A DNA stretch of 64,000 bases from Kitasatospora sp. NBC_00315 (GCF_041435095.1 NZ_CP108025.1:8177845-8241844), one strand, 5' to 3'. Positions 33,601-41,930 are shown, numbered from the stretch's first letter. Notes: generated by a model from the letters alone, not told the origin. Translations and numbers: made by a program.

Positions 33601-34329
33601 CACCGCAGAGGGCAGTGGCTCACCGCACTCGACCACGCGAAGGAACACGGGCTGGTCCTGTGGACCGACGACCGAGTGCTGCGCTCCCTTGCACACTCCA
33701 GCGAGGTCCCTACGTTCGGAACCCTTGACCTCCTCAACGCGGCGACAGTATCAGGCCAGCTCAGCACCGACGAGGTCCTGCTCGCCAAGGCAGAACTCCT
33801 GCGCCACTACTACGCCGACATCGACTTCTCCCATGACCTCTACACCGCAGCCGCCCTCGCGGACGGCTGGCGCGCGAAGGCCGTCGCGGAAGCGCTGTCC
33901 CGCCCACAGGCATGGACCGAGCCGCAACCGGTGGCCTCGTTCGTTCTCGGCTGCATCACCCACATCAGTGAGCAATACCCGCAGGACATTGCCCAATGGC
34001 TGGCCAAGGCATCCAACGGCCTGGCGAAGGCGTCGGCACCTGGGGCTGTCAACCAGAACCTCAAGGTGCTGGCCTGGCACACCCTGACGCAGCCATGGGT
34101 CACCGCTTCTTCGCTTCCGTTCGCCCTTGCTGGGCTCCGCCACGGGATCGCCGCTCGCGATGACGTGGGGACGCCGCTGGAAGACGCGCTCACCCAGTTC
34201 TACGCTGCGCTGGTCGCCGAACTGGGCCACAAGCTGGCGGCCAGTTGGCTCATGAGGCTATTCGACCTCGCTCCCGACACTGAGAAGACCATCGCCGCCC
34301 GTGTTGTGCTGACACACCAAGGAAGCTGA
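30667..34329 (+). CDS. HNH endonuclease-TPR-PIN-like fusion, candidate defence protein
   Basis: The 1,220-residue protein starts at GTG 30667, four bases after GGAGGG (an in-frame GTG at 30655 overlaps that site). Residues 20-90 form an HNH nuclease: CYWPDC (Cys25, Cys30), NLEIAHIRALEKGG (His50), SFVNLLLMCKPHHKTID (Asn75, Cys80, His83/84). From about 180 to 820 it is helical with TPR-like pairs (NPDRAAAAARSMLALNPHDH then DALWALARCHVARGMTEDAW). The last third looks PIN-like: RAVIDPTVAHTLALLDPRL near 875 and LVLWTDDRVLRSLAHSSEVP then TFGTLDLL near 1000. One polypeptide thus pairs two nuclease types around a scaffold. It follows tpg by 124 bases. The biological target is unknown. Confidence 0.75.
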   Translation: MTSQPRRTYSNATVAGLMTLAGGACYWPDCGEPILRMVGGEPMLNLEIAHIRALEKGGCRFDPSRTVRERNSFVNLLLMCKPHHKTIDGPRSAEYPVELLEKWKHDREAEGLGALAGLREVTEASLQAMFTDVRDDLLTRMDHAAATGTAILARLDVRTDFPTGLSTLSPRARQSAQDLVGAWPAIEQAVGLLHSNRENRRALLRQWASSLPGWAEQAPADAFGWLGQLASDYDAHQAAAVFFRRCIDDGGFPRDQWVVLVAQQYMADGEDQEARAFLAANTDPGSPPLLATTALCDSDWNAALSHIASWQPDTETTRVLKAAVEATALTNTGQDDAALACLRAADPNGTLSGVQLTIAQILLGRADRRRGDQWLTEVREAFSLAIKARDSRRSWFGDSVEPIVVAVQAAQACGDIATAWDLMQEQPEGQATAREARDVRLLEYRALLAALTGRTDEARHLQGQIDSPYVKAQITALTLERESGDQVQVPQLQAAWQAVWDTATTEQGQLHAAMGLAECGVEPAGLHDLEAAHLERVAEIRLIARASRSSATGDLTVLRANVTKSPIFVILLAQHYQVTGEREQRARTLRSGAQHWRDASLMAMAAKAYRQADRPGMTRDCARDALELGGPDWPSQSKSEMYALLVEAEFAEGNPDRAAAAARSMLALNPHDHDALWALARCHVARGMTEDAWNVLVDQGTPIEPRTEHEALLWVALGVRYSDDANFVGQALTLMRRWPDDEELLGGFITTLHASAAGTQERWSEEDGEQLREATERYLERFPGSSQFRAVQLGPDSDPLANLADDLRQAFENTREVRDKVASGDLPLGILTWVVGRTYTEVSLRRAAGFVYARDAMADAAGAEAVTAAQSVRAVIDPTVAHTLALLDPRLAEILIGFPDGVVTTDQLFQDALQAKESLALQSDLTIVWDAEGQHPGVRSEDEGELEWYRSTAGRVLEILRSTARVPHPELRSFPLPAHRRGQWLTALDHAKEHGLVLWTDDRVLRSLAHSSEVPTFGTLDLLNAATVSGQLSTDEVLLAKAELLRHYYADIDFSHDLYTAAALADGWRAKAVAEALSRPQAWTEPQPVASFVLGCITHISEQYPQDIAQWLAKASNGLAKASAPGAVNQNLKVLAWHTLTQPWVTASSLPFALAGLRHGIAARDDVGTPLEDALTQFYAALVAELGHKLAASWLMRLFDLAPDTEKTIAARVVLTHQGS

Positions 34330-34349
34330 AGGGCCTCGCGAGCTCAAGG

Positions 34350-34446
34350 TGAGGTTCCGTCAGCTCTGGGTCGGCCTCGACGCCGACCGCTGACAGCAGG
34401 TCCTGCTGGTCCTCCTCCAGGCCAGGCCAGCCGGCCCGCTGCGCGG
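34350..34446 (-). pseudogene. HA-domain protein relic
   Basis: About 32 codons read QRAGWPGLEEDQQDLLSAVG and then VEADPEL, nearly identical to the same block of the HA-domain proteins at 42, 47 and 63 kb. It is bounded by the HNH-TPR-PIN gene on one side and the sigma-factor fragment on the other. Confidence 0.65.
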
Positions 34447-34448
34447 AG

Positions 34449-34775
34449 CACCGACTCCTGATCGAGCGGATCCTGTTCTCCGAACTGGTGCACCGGCAGG
34501 CGCAGCCTCTGATCACTGGTATCGACGCCGGCACCACCGACCTTGAGGTCGGCGTCTCCGTCGCGGCCGCGGTCCTGGAGCTGTCCGGCGCCAAGTTCGA
34601 CGTCATCATCCTGCGCTACCTCAACCGCTCCAGCGTCGAGCGCACCGCCCGAGCGATGGGCATCGACGAGAACACCGTCCGTTCCCTCGCCTCCCAGGCC
34701 AAGGCGAAGATTCGAGCCCGGCTCGCCCCGCGCCGCCTGCTGCACCTCGACACCGCCAAGGACGACCAGGAGTGA
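34449..34775 (+). pseudogene. Sigma-70 family factor, C-terminal fragment
   Basis: The frame is open from the HA relic and ends at a TGA. It contains FDVIILRYLNRSSVERTARA and MGIDENTVRSLASQAKAKIR, a sigma region 4 helix-turn-helix. Region 2 is missing; the frame begins abruptly at the HA junction (HRLLIERILFSELVHRQAQP). A GTG at 34488 might still start a short region-4-only protein. The stop lies 5 bases before the next gene's ATG, so the original operon order (sigma factor, then partner) is kept. Confidence 0.6.
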
Positions 34776-34780
34776 TCTCG

Positions 34781-35494
34781 ATGACCTACGACCTCGACCG
34801 CCTGCTGGCGGGCGCCGGCCCCGCTCCCGAAGCCCGACCCTGCTATGACCTCGAAGCCGGGCGCCGGTACGTCGCCGAGAAGCAGGCCGCCCGTCGGGCG
34901 GCCCCCGCCGCCGCGTCGCCCAGCCCGGGCGCGTCCGGGCCCGCCGCGCCGGTCCTGCCGCCGCTGGGCCCCCTGCTCGACGATGCGGCCCGCGACCTGA
35001 AGGCCCTGGCCAAGCTCGTCATCAACGAGCCCGGCGCCGACACGTTGGTGAATGCCCTGGTGACACGCTGGGAGCCACGCGGCGGCCTGGTCTTCGGCTG
35101 CCTGCTCGACCTCGCGGGCCTGCCCTTCGAAGCCCAGTGGTGGTGGCAGTTCGCCGCCGGCGACGGAGACCTCACCGCCGCCTACTGCCTCTACCTCCAC
35201 CACATCCGCGCCGGCGAGCTGCGCGAGGCCGAGCACTGGTTCCTCCAGGCCGCCCGCTTGGAGGAGGGCGCCACGGCACCCCTGCAGCCGTCGCTGCCCG
35301 ACGTTCCCGAATACCCGCGTCTGGCTTCCCGCCTAGCTCCACCGATCCGGGACACCGCCAGCCTGCCGTCGCCGGACCACGCGCTGCGCGTGGCCATCGA
35401 CGGCCTGCCCGGCGGTACCGACGAGATGTGCGGGCCGTTCAGCCTGCCCACCGACGACATCGCCCATCAGCTGCACGAACTCGCCGCCCACTGA
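34781..35494 (+). CDS. Hypothetical protein downstream of sigma factor (237 aa)
   Basis: It starts at the ATG at 34781, nine bases after AGGAG (a GTG at 34772 is the alternative). It begins MTYDLDRLLAGAGPAPEARP, has a disordered Ala/Pro stretch, then a helical domain (GADTLVNALVTRWEPRGGLV; GDGDLTAAYCLYLHHIRAGE; EAEHWFLQAARLEEG) reminiscent of a TPR pair. Genes like this often follow sigma factors in Streptomyces accessory DNA. It is cytoplasmic, with no enzyme motif. Confidence 0.6.
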   Translation: MTYDLDRLLAGAGPAPEARPCYDLEAGRRYVAEKQAARRAAPAAASPSPGASGPAAPVLPPLGPLLDDAARDLKALAKLVINEPGADTLVNALVTRWEPRGGLVFGCLLDLAGLPFEAQWWWQFAAGDGDLTAAYCLYLHHIRAGELREAEHWFLQAARLEEGATAPLQPSLPDVPEYPRLASRLAPPIRDTASLPSPDHALRVAIDGLPGGTDEMCGPFSLPTDDIAHQLHELAAH

Positions 35495-35499
35495 CCCGG

Positions 35500-35530
35500 C
35501 CGGGCCCGCGCGTGGGTTGCGCGGGCCCGG
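35500..35530. terminator. GC-rich hairpin
   Basis: A perfect 12-bp stem (35500-35511 with 35519-35530) closes a 7-base loop, starting 6 bases past the preceding stop codon. It may attenuate read-through into the small gene that follows. Confidence 0.6.
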
Positions 35531-35554
35531 CCCGAATCCGACCAGGAGAACTCC

Positions 35555-35716
35555 ATGCCCGTACGTGACCCCGCGACCTTCGCCCTGGCCACCACGGTCA
35601 CCGGCTACCTCGGGACCATCACCGCCATCGCGATCACCGCCATCGCCGCGCCCACTCCCGCGCGCCGGATGGAGGCCCGCACCCTGCTCGCCATCCTTCT
35701 CAGCCGCCGGTCCTGA
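35555..35716 (+). CDS. Small single-pass membrane peptide (53 aa)
   Basis: An ATG with AGGAG 8 bases upstream starts MPVRDPATFALATTVTGYLG and continues with a hydrophobic segment (TITAIAITAIAA) before a basic tail (LLAILLSRRS). The size and place, third in a sigma factor-partner-small peptide order, match the small membrane peptides near the other two sigma genes here. The stop codon lies inside the left arm of the terminator that follows. Confidence 0.5.
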   Translation: MPVRDPATFALATTVTGYLGTITAIAITAIAAPTPARRMEARTLLAILLSRRS

Positions 35717-35736
35717 CCTGTCAGGACCGGCGGCTG
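35701..35736 (+). terminator. 16-bp hairpin terminator
   Basis: Positions 35701-35716 pair perfectly with 35721-35736 around a 4-base loop. The stem includes the stop codon of the small membrane peptide. Confidence 0.75.
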
Positions 35737-36149
35737 AGCGCTGCAGCCCATCCTCGTGGCCCGGGCCGTTCCAGGTCGCCCGGGTGCGGCACCATCGAGA
35801 CTCCAGCCGGCTCCGGCTCCGGCTCACCGCCGAGCTCAACCCTGGCGCCATGTAGAGGTGCCGCCGTCGGTCGTAGACACCGAGGCGCCGGCCACCATCT
35901 GGTGGCCGGCGCCCTTATTTGTGCCGACTGCGGTCGTTGCGGTTCCCGTGGCTCTCGACTCAGAGCGCCTTGAGCGCCTCCTCGGAAGGGCAGCCAGGAC
36001 GAAGGCGTCGATGTCGCTGTCGAGGGGAAGGCCCTGCCTGCCGCTTTCGTCCCGTCCTGCTCCTGCGGGTGACGGCCGGGGGGGCCTCGTTGCTCCGCGA
36101 CGGCTTCTGAGGCTTCCGCGTGTTCGGTGGCTGGCTGGTAGGCGGCTCC
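35737..36149. other. No confident gene
   Basis: A plus-strand stretch ending at the TAG near 35853 reads FQVARVRHH and LRLRLTAELNPGAM, possibly the tail of a lost protein. The rest (35860-36149) lies beyond the stop of the next minus-strand gene and shows no coding pattern. Confidence 0.3.
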
Positions 36150-37025
36150 TCAACGAAGTTGACGGCTCCGCTGCTCGTGCAGTTTCAACGCCGTGATGAT
36201 GCTCAGGCAGGCCAGCGACGTTCCGAGCTGGAGGTGGTAGACCGACCCGGTCAGCCTGACATGTGACACCCCGTCGTACTCTGCCTGGATCTCCTTGCCG
36301 AGGATGCTGAGGGAGCCCGTGAAGTCGCCATGGGCCAAGGCGCTGCACGTCTTCCACACGTACTCCAGGAGCTTGCCCATATCGACGGTGCGGTCGCTGT
36401 CCGTCGGTTGGGGCAGGCTGGCACCGGCTTCGCGGACCACCTCTGCGTAGGTGGGCCACTTCAGGGCCTTCTGCGGCGTGTCCTTGGGGCCGGTCGAGGT
36501 CCAGCCCGCTGCGAGGAGCAACCTGACGAGCTGGTCCTTCTGCTCATCCTCGGTCCGCTGGAAAAGGGAGTCCGGGTCGACGCTCCTGTACGCGGCGATG
36601 GAGCTTGTGAGTACTGCCGCGGTGGCCCGGTTCTGCTTGTGGTCGTCGGCCTGCAGTGCCAGGCGTCGCCTTACCCGCTCCAGACGCTGAGCAGGGGCCA
36701 ACAACCAGATCGCCCGGGCGCTGTTCTCCAGGGCACCTCGTACCAGCGTGGCACCGGCGTGGATCGGCAAGGTCACCGATATCCGGTCGGGCTCTTCCCG
36801 GGCCACCAGCGCCGACCGTAGGCACTGCAGATGGTCGAGCGCCACCTGCAGAGCATGCTGCACGCTGTGGGAGAGGTGGTACGGGGAGGCCTTCGCGTCA
36901 TCCCCGGCCAGCGAACTCCCTACTCCGACCGGCCACACCTCGTCACGGAGCGGCACGCAGTTCTTCAATACGTTGTCGATGTTCTGCAGAAGAACTCTCA
37001 GCAGTTCAAGCTCGTCCGGGCTCAT
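36150..37025 (-). CDS. Hypothetical helical protein (291 aa)
   Basis: It starts MSPDELELLRVLLQNIDNVL and is helical throughout, with SHSVQHALQVALDHLQCLRS, a central GALENSARAIWLLAPAQRLE and a C-terminal YHLQLGTSLACLSIITALKL. The HAGATLVRGALENSARAIW block followed by a late SALAHGDF helix resembles the helical bundles of uncharacterised, sometimes abortive-infection-like, actinobacterial proteins, but I cannot name the family. It stands in an accessory island. The start is a clean ATG with no upstream overlap. Confidence 0.65.
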   Translation of the reverse strand: MSPDELELLRVLLQNIDNVLKNCVPLRDEVWPVGVGSSLAGDDAKASPYHLSHSVQHALQVALDHLQCLRSALVAREEPDRISVTLPIHAGATLVRGALENSARAIWLLAPAQRLERVRRRLALQADDHKQNRATAAVLTSSIAAYRSVDPDSLFQRTEDEQKDQLVRLLLAAGWTSTGPKDTPQKALKWPTYAEVVREAGASLPQPTDSDRTVDMGKLLEYVWKTCSALAHGDFTGSLSILGKEIQAEYDGVSHVRLTGSVYHLQLGTSLACLSIITALKLHEQRSRQLR

Positions 37026-37231
37026 GACCAGAACTTAGGTGCTGCGCCTCGGACTAGTCGATGCATTTCGCTCATGCCGCTAGCAGTGCGTCAACCAGCT
37101 GGCTGCGTACGTGAGAAGCGAGAGCGAATATCGCCCACTCCGGAGAGCAGTAGATGATCACTGGGCGGTGAGATGTCGGTGACTCACAAGAGCACCGTGG
37201 GCCTTCCTCGCGAACCGAGTGTGGCCGTCGC

Positions 37232-38041
37232 TCAGACGTGGCAGTGCACGTTGACCAGGAGTGTGTCGCCGTGCAGCGCCGCCAGGTAGCTGTTGACGTG
37301 GTCGTAGCCCGGTGCCAGATCCGGCTCGTGCGGGCAGGCGCCGCTGTGGCAGGCGCCGTGCACACCCGGGTCGCCGTCTTCGTACCACCAGCCCTCCAAG
37401 GTGAGGACATTGCGTCGGCGCAGAGCGTAGGGCGCGCTGCGGGCGATGAACTCCTCGCGGGAAGTGCCTCCCACCTTCGCGACCGGGTCCTGTAGGAAGA
37501 GGAACGCCGATGAGAAGCGCTCCGTTGGCACCGTCTTCAGGTAGTCGGTGAACGCCCGCACGAGGGGCTGGGCGATGTAGTCGGCATGGGCCTGCTGGGA
37601 CGAGTAGGTCATCGCCTCGGCGAAATGGCGGGCGAGGTAGGAGCCCAGGGGGCGGGGTGGCGGCAGTTCTGCCGCGAGTTGGTGCCACCGGTGCCACACC
37701 GCGTCGGCCAGCTCGCACGCCGCCTCGGGCGAGGCGGAGAAGTCGAGGAGTTCGCGAGGCCCGCCCGCGCACCAGCCGAAGTCGTTGGGGACCGGCACGT
37801 GCCCGGTCAGCCACCGGTTCGGGAGCTCGTGGAGCAGCCTGGCATCCCGTTCATGACCCGGAAGGACGTTGTACCCGCCGGCGTGCACCGTGCCACCCGT
37901 GATGCGCCAGGAGTCCCAGATATCCAGGTCGTCGCCGCGCGTGTAGTCGATCTCGAAGGGGGCCATCGCCTCCGTGACCGCCGCTTCCACTCGGCCGGCC
38001 TCTCGTGCAGGCAGACACACCGTGATACTCATTTTGGCCAT
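37232..38041 (-). CDS. Hypothetical protein (269 aa)
   Basis: It starts MAKMSITVCLPAREAGRVEA (a second ATG three codons in is possible) with a ferredoxin-like strand-helix opening. Then come DDLDIWDSWRITGGTVHAGG and a helical middle. A Cys/His-rich end (GVHGACHSGACPHEPDLAPG; LVNVHCHV) may bind metal. Composition is natural throughout and the gene looks intact. I recognise it only as a type of conserved Streptomyces hypothetical protein. It runs in the same direction as the preceding gene, about 200 bases away. Confidence 0.6.
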   Translation of the reverse strand: MAKMSITVCLPAREAGRVEAAVTEAMAPFEIDYTRGDDLDIWDSWRITGGTVHAGGYNVLPGHERDARLLHELPNRWLTGHVPVPNDFGWCAGGPRELLDFSASPEAACELADAVWHRWHQLAAELPPPRPLGSYLARHFAEAMTYSSQQAHADYIAQPLVRAFTDYLKTVPTERFSSAFLFLQDPVAKVGGTSREEFIARSAPYALRRRNVLTLEGWWYEDGDPGVHGACHSGACPHEPDLAPGYDHVNSYLAALHGDTLLVNVHCHV

Positions 38042-38263
38042 GGCGGCATCAGATCACTCCTCCTGCGCCGTCAACCAGCGGATTTGTCTGAACTACCGGC
38101 AGGCCGAGTAGTCCCTCACACTGCTCTCCCGGTCGGTCGTTCGCCCGCGCTTCCCGCGGGGCTCATCCGGCCAGCGGCGGCGCCGACGGCATCGGCTCGC
38201 AACTGTGAGGAGGCCCGTCAGAGCATCGCGGTGGCCGAGCTGGACGCCGAGGATTAGGCCGAG

Positions 38264-38398
38264 GTGGTCTGGGTGGACGTCGTCCGAGCGGCCGGCCTCC
38301 ACCTGTACCCGGCCATCGGCCCCGCCCTGGCCACCCTCAACAACCCGACCGCCGACTCGGTGCTGCTGGAGCCGATGACGGACGACTCGTACGGCTGG
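38264..38398 (+). pseudogene. Decayed fragment, first copy (sibling at 58.5 kb)
   Basis: The stretch reads WVDVVRAAGLHLYPAIGPAL and then NPTADSVLLEPMTDDSYGW before losing coding texture. A closely related fragment (VLRAAVLPLYPAVGPALAAL) lies at 58525-58644. Both are short, in the same orientation, and end after LLEPMTD. They appear to be remnants of one gene family. No function is recognised. The rest of 38042-38510 shows no gene. Confidence 0.45.
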
Positions 38399-38510
38399 CG
38401 CTTACTCTGCCCGTGCCTGGGGTTGGCACCCCGTACGGGCGGCCTCTCGGCGAACAGCTCGTTTGGTGCCAGCCGTTCCGGAGGCTCTGGATGGGAGGCA
38501 GAATCCTGGA

Positions 38511-39401
38511 ATGCGACTCAATCCAGGCATCTCCTTGCAGTACGCCGAGGACGCCATCCGCAACGCCGTCGCCGTGTGGGAAACCGCCTGCGGCGCGCAG
38601 GACTACTTCCGGGCCTTCACCGACGCTGTCGAGAAGACCTTCCCGACGCTGGAGTGCGCCTTCGCCGTACCGGACCTGGCCGCTGGCCTGCGCTCCCCGG
38701 CGTACTGGCACCTCCTCCAACTCGGCAGCCCCCAGACGGTCATCGCCGCCTGCGGCTTCCCGCTGCCCTCCGCCCCGGAGCGCGTGCAGGCGGAGTACGC
38801 CGCCCGGAACAAAGCCCTGTCCGCCGAGATCGAGCGCCAGCACCAGACCATGAAGCACGCCCTCGCCGAGCTGACTGGGTTGAAGGAACTCGCCCAGCGC
38901 CCGGGCCTGCCCGTCGTCTACGACACCAACATGCTCAACCACTGGGCACAGCCCGGGGACGTGCGCTGGCGCCAGGTCCTCAAGAGCGAGGGGGTGGAGG
39001 CGAAGCTGGTGCGGCTGGTGGTCCCGCTGAAAGTGATCGACGAACTGGACCGGCAGAAGTACGGCGACGGTGCCCTCGCAAAGAAGGCCGCCACCGCGAT
39101 TCGCTACCTAGAAAACGCCCTCCGCGGCGCCGCGCCCGGCACCCCGGTCGACCTCCGCCCCGGCGAAGCCACCCTGGAAGTGTGGAACGACAGCGACCAC
39201 CGTGACACCGACGCCGACCTCGCCATCCTGCGCTGCGCCGCCGACATCGCCGCTCTCCACCCCCAGACCGGCGTCCGCGTCCTGACCGACGACACCGGCA
39301 TGCGCCTGCGCGCCCACCACCTCGGACTCGCCACGCTGCGCCTGCCGGAGGCGTACCGCAAGAAGGGCACCGCGATGGACACGGTCGGCGAGCAGACCTG
39401 A
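38511..39401 (+). CDS. PIN-domain protein
   Basis: The 296-residue protein has a helical N-terminal half (MRLNPGISLQYAEDAIRNAV onward) and a C-terminal PIN-type nuclease fold from about residue 140. The acidic residues expected of PIN active sites are present: Asp in PVVYDTNMLNHW, Glu in LKVIDELDRQKYGDGALAKK, Asp in NDSDHRDTDADLAILRCA, and Asp in VRVLTDDTGMRLRA. PIN domains cut RNA. The length and the added helical domain set it apart from short VapC toxins, and no antitoxin gene is next to it. The ATG at 38511 follows a weak GGA. Confidence 0.8.
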   Translation: MRLNPGISLQYAEDAIRNAVAVWETACGAQDYFRAFTDAVEKTFPTLECAFAVPDLAAGLRSPAYWHLLQLGSPQTVIAACGFPLPSAPERVQAEYAARNKALSAEIERQHQTMKHALAELTGLKELAQRPGLPVVYDTNMLNHWAQPGDVRWRQVLKSEGVEAKLVRLVVPLKVIDELDRQKYGDGALAKKAATAIRYLENALRGAAPGTPVDLRPGEATLEVWNDSDHRDTDADLAILRCAADIAALHPQTGVRVLTDDTGMRLRAHHLGLATLRLPEAYRKKGTAMDTVGEQT

Positions 39402-39561
39402 GCGTCGAGCAGCAGCCTCCGCACCCCTTCGGCCCGGTGCCGCCGCAGCCCCCGGCCGACCGGCCGCCCGCGCCTGTCCGGCGCGCGGCCGGGCACTGCA
39501 CTGGGATCTTGACGGCGTCGACGTCAACCGCCCGTGGACGGGCCGGCCAGGAAGCGCCGGT

Positions 39562-39789
39562 TCAGTGCCAGGTCACCTGGATGTGCTCGGCCAGGAAACG
39601 CAGCGTCTCGACCAGGACGCCGGAGCCGACTCCGGCGAGGATGGCTCCGCTCATTCGGTCCGGCTTCCGCCAGGCCGGCACCCCAACCCGAACCGTCGGC
39701 TGCGCCCGCCGATCCGGCTGTTCCCGGCACTCGACGCCGTCCCACCCCGCCGCGCCCGTCATCTCGCTGCGCGGCCTCAACTCGTCCAC
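39562..39789 (-). CDS. Small protein with one membrane segment (75 aa)
   Basis: A GTG at 39789, behind AGAGAG, starts MDELRPRSEMTGAAGWDGVE. The C-terminal half has a hydrophobic stretch (MSGAILAGVGSGVLVETLRF) followed by LAEHIQVTWH. It resembles the small single-pass proteins scattered in Streptomyces accessory regions. It is convergent with the PIN gene. Confidence 0.45.
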   Translation of the reverse strand: MDELRPRSEMTGAAGWDGVECREQPDRRAQPTVRVGVPAWRKPDRMSGAILAGVGSGVLVETLRFLAEHIQVTWH

Positions 39790-40185
39790 GAAATCTCTCT
39801 TTCGTCTCGTACACCGTCATGGACAGGTGGACCGACAGAAGCCGAACCGGACACAACAAGCCGCCCAGACCATCTCCTGACAGCCCATGGCGCCGCACGG
39901 TAGCCAGCCCATGGCGCCGATCAAGTCCTTCCCTGACGCAGATTTCCCGCGTCTTCGCCCAGCCGGCCAGCCGGACGAGAGCCCCGCCCCTGCACCCTCC
40001 ATCGCGCCGGTCAACCGCTGCCGACCTGGCTCTTTGAACAGCCCGCCCCAGCTGAACGGACACGAAAGTCCCTTCCTCTGCGGCGGTTTGAACCTGTCCC
40101 CTACGCTTCCGTCAGGCCCAGTCGTTGCGCTAGCTGCAACCGTTGCCAATCACCGGCAACACCGAAGACCTGACGAGGAGACGCA
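39790..40185. other. Intergenic region
   Basis: No gene is seen. Near 39886-39915 a CCCATGGCGCCG word is repeated after 24 bases. The stretch probably contains the promoters of the flanking divergent genes. Confidence 0.35.
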
Positions 40186-41883
40186 GTGCTGGAAAAGCGG
40201 ACCGGGCAACCACCCGAACGCCACGAACCCGAAGTCGAGGCCCTCACCGGCTTCCTCAACCAGCTTTTCATCGCCCTCGCCATCTCCATCACCCGCTACG
40301 CCGCCCGCGTCCGGCGCGACAAGGGCACGATCTCCCGCTACCTCAACGGACACCGCATCGCACCCCGGCCCTTCATCGACGAGCTCCTGAAGGAACTCGC
40401 AGACCTCACCGGCAACCCCGTCACCGACGACGTCCGCGCCCAGGCATACGAGCTACGCCTTCAGGCGTTGCAGGTCCGCAACCCCGCCCGGTACGAACTC
40501 GAACAGCTCAGGGACCTCCTCGGTGCTGCCGAACGCGAACTCAAACTCGCAGATGTCCGTGAACGCGCCCTGCTCCAAGCGCTCAAAGGAGCGGAGGATC
40601 AGACCCGTGAGGCGGAACAGCGCTACCGCCAGCTGGAGAGTGACTGGGCCCTTGCCCACTACGCCTCCAGCTCCGCCGAACTGGATGTCTATGTCCAGAC
40701 CGACGGAGCGCACGGGCTCGGGGATGAGATCCGCGGCCTCAAGGCCGAACTGGAGGCACTTCGGATCGAGCTGTCCCGCGCCCAGGCACTCAAGCACGAT
40801 GCGGAGGAGAAGTGCCTGCGGCTGGAAGCCCGCCTCCTGGCTGCGGAAGCCACCCTGCAGACGGAGCGCACCTACACGCGTAAGAGCGCATCCGCGGAAC
40901 TGGAACGAGCTCAAGCCGAGGCCCAACCGGACCCCCAGGTACTGCAACGCGCCATCGCTGATCTCAACGCGGCGAGCAGCCTGGCCGGCACGCTGCAGGC
41001 GACCGTCGAGGGGGCCGTGCACGTGCTCGAGTTCGACGTGGCCGTGGTGCACCTGGTGCGGCCCGCCGACGGCGATCTGGTGGTGGCCGCCATCTGGGAG
41101 CTCGAGGACAGCGGCGAGAACGGCCCGGCGGTGCTGCTCGGCCAGGTCGGCGCCCGGGAGTCCTGGGACCGCATGCTGAACGTCAGCGACCACTGGGGCA
41201 CCCTGCGCTTCCTACCCCATGACCGGGCCGGGGCGATCGACACCGACGTCCCGACCTGGACGGGCGACGGACCGCTTCCCGTCTTCACCAATGACTGGCA
41301 CCCGCACGACTTCCTCTTCGCCCCCATGTACAGCGCCAGCGGCGACCTGCTCGGCGTGCTCTCCGTCGACCAGCCGCACAGCGGCAAACACCCCGGTACC
41401 CACACCCGCACCGCACTCGAATCCTTCGCCCTGCAGTCGTCCATCGCCATCGGCAACGCCCGGCTACGGGCTGAGATGCAGCGCGCGCTGGCCCGGCTGG
41501 AGAAGGAGCAGCAGTCGCTGCGGGCCAGCGAGGAGGGCTTCCGGCAGGCTTTCGAGTACGCGCCGAGCGGCATGGCGATCACCGAGCTGCACGGTGGCGG
41601 GAACGGCCAGCTGACCCGCGTCAACGACGCGCTCTGCCGCCTGCTCGGCCGGCCGCGGGCCCTCCTGCGGCAGCAGAGCTTCGCCGACCTCGTCCACCCC
41701 GAGGACCTCGCCCTGCTGCAACGCACGAGCGCCGAGGCCGGCATGGCCGAAGTCCGGCTCTCCCGCCGCGACGGCAGCTACCAGCAAGTCCGCTTGCGCC
41801 ACTCCATCGTCAGGGACGCAGCCAAGGGGCCAGCCTTCCTGATGACCGTCGTAGAGGATCTCCACCACTACAGCCAGAGGTAG
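40186..41883 (+). CDS. HTH-coiled coil-GAF-PAS sensor protein
   Basis: The 565-residue protein starts at GTG 40186 after GAGGAGACG. Its N-terminus has an XRE-like helix-turn-helix (YAARVRRDKGTISRYLNGHR, about 37-60). Residues 100-275 form a long coiled coil (LRDLLGAAERELKLADVRER; LEALRIELSRAQALKHDAEE). A GAF domain follows (ATVEGAVHVLEFDVAVVHLV to GDLLGVLSVDQPHSG) at about 275-430. A PAS domain ends the protein (EEGFRQAFEYAPSGMAITEL; RRDGSYQQVRLRHSIVRDAA). There is no kinase, phosphatase or cyclase output domain, so the helix-turn-helix is the only apparent output. It probably links a small-molecule or redox signal to DNA binding. Confidence 0.8.
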   Translation: MLEKRTGQPPERHEPEVEALTGFLNQLFIALAISITRYAARVRRDKGTISRYLNGHRIAPRPFIDELLKELADLTGNPVTDDVRAQAYELRLQALQVRNPARYELEQLRDLLGAAERELKLADVRERALLQALKGAEDQTREAEQRYRQLESDWALAHYASSSAELDVYVQTDGAHGLGDEIRGLKAELEALRIELSRAQALKHDAEEKCLRLEARLLAAEATLQTERTYTRKSASAELERAQAEAQPDPQVLQRAIADLNAASSLAGTLQATVEGAVHVLEFDVAVVHLVRPADGDLVVAAIWELEDSGENGPAVLLGQVGARESWDRMLNVSDHWGTLRFLPHDRAGAIDTDVPTWTGDGPLPVFTNDWHPHDFLFAPMYSASGDLLGVLSVDQPHSGKHPGTHTRTALESFALQSSIAIGNARLRAEMQRALARLEKEQQSLRASEEGFRQAFEYAPSGMAITELHGGGNGQLTRVNDALCRLLGRPRALLRQQSFADLVHPEDLALLQRTSAEAGMAEVRLSRRDGSYQQVRLRHSIVRDAAKGPAFLMTVVEDLHHYSQR

Positions 41884-41930
41884 CTCTTGGCAGCTGATGA
41901 GGCGGCATTGGGGCCCTTCCTCAGCGCCGG

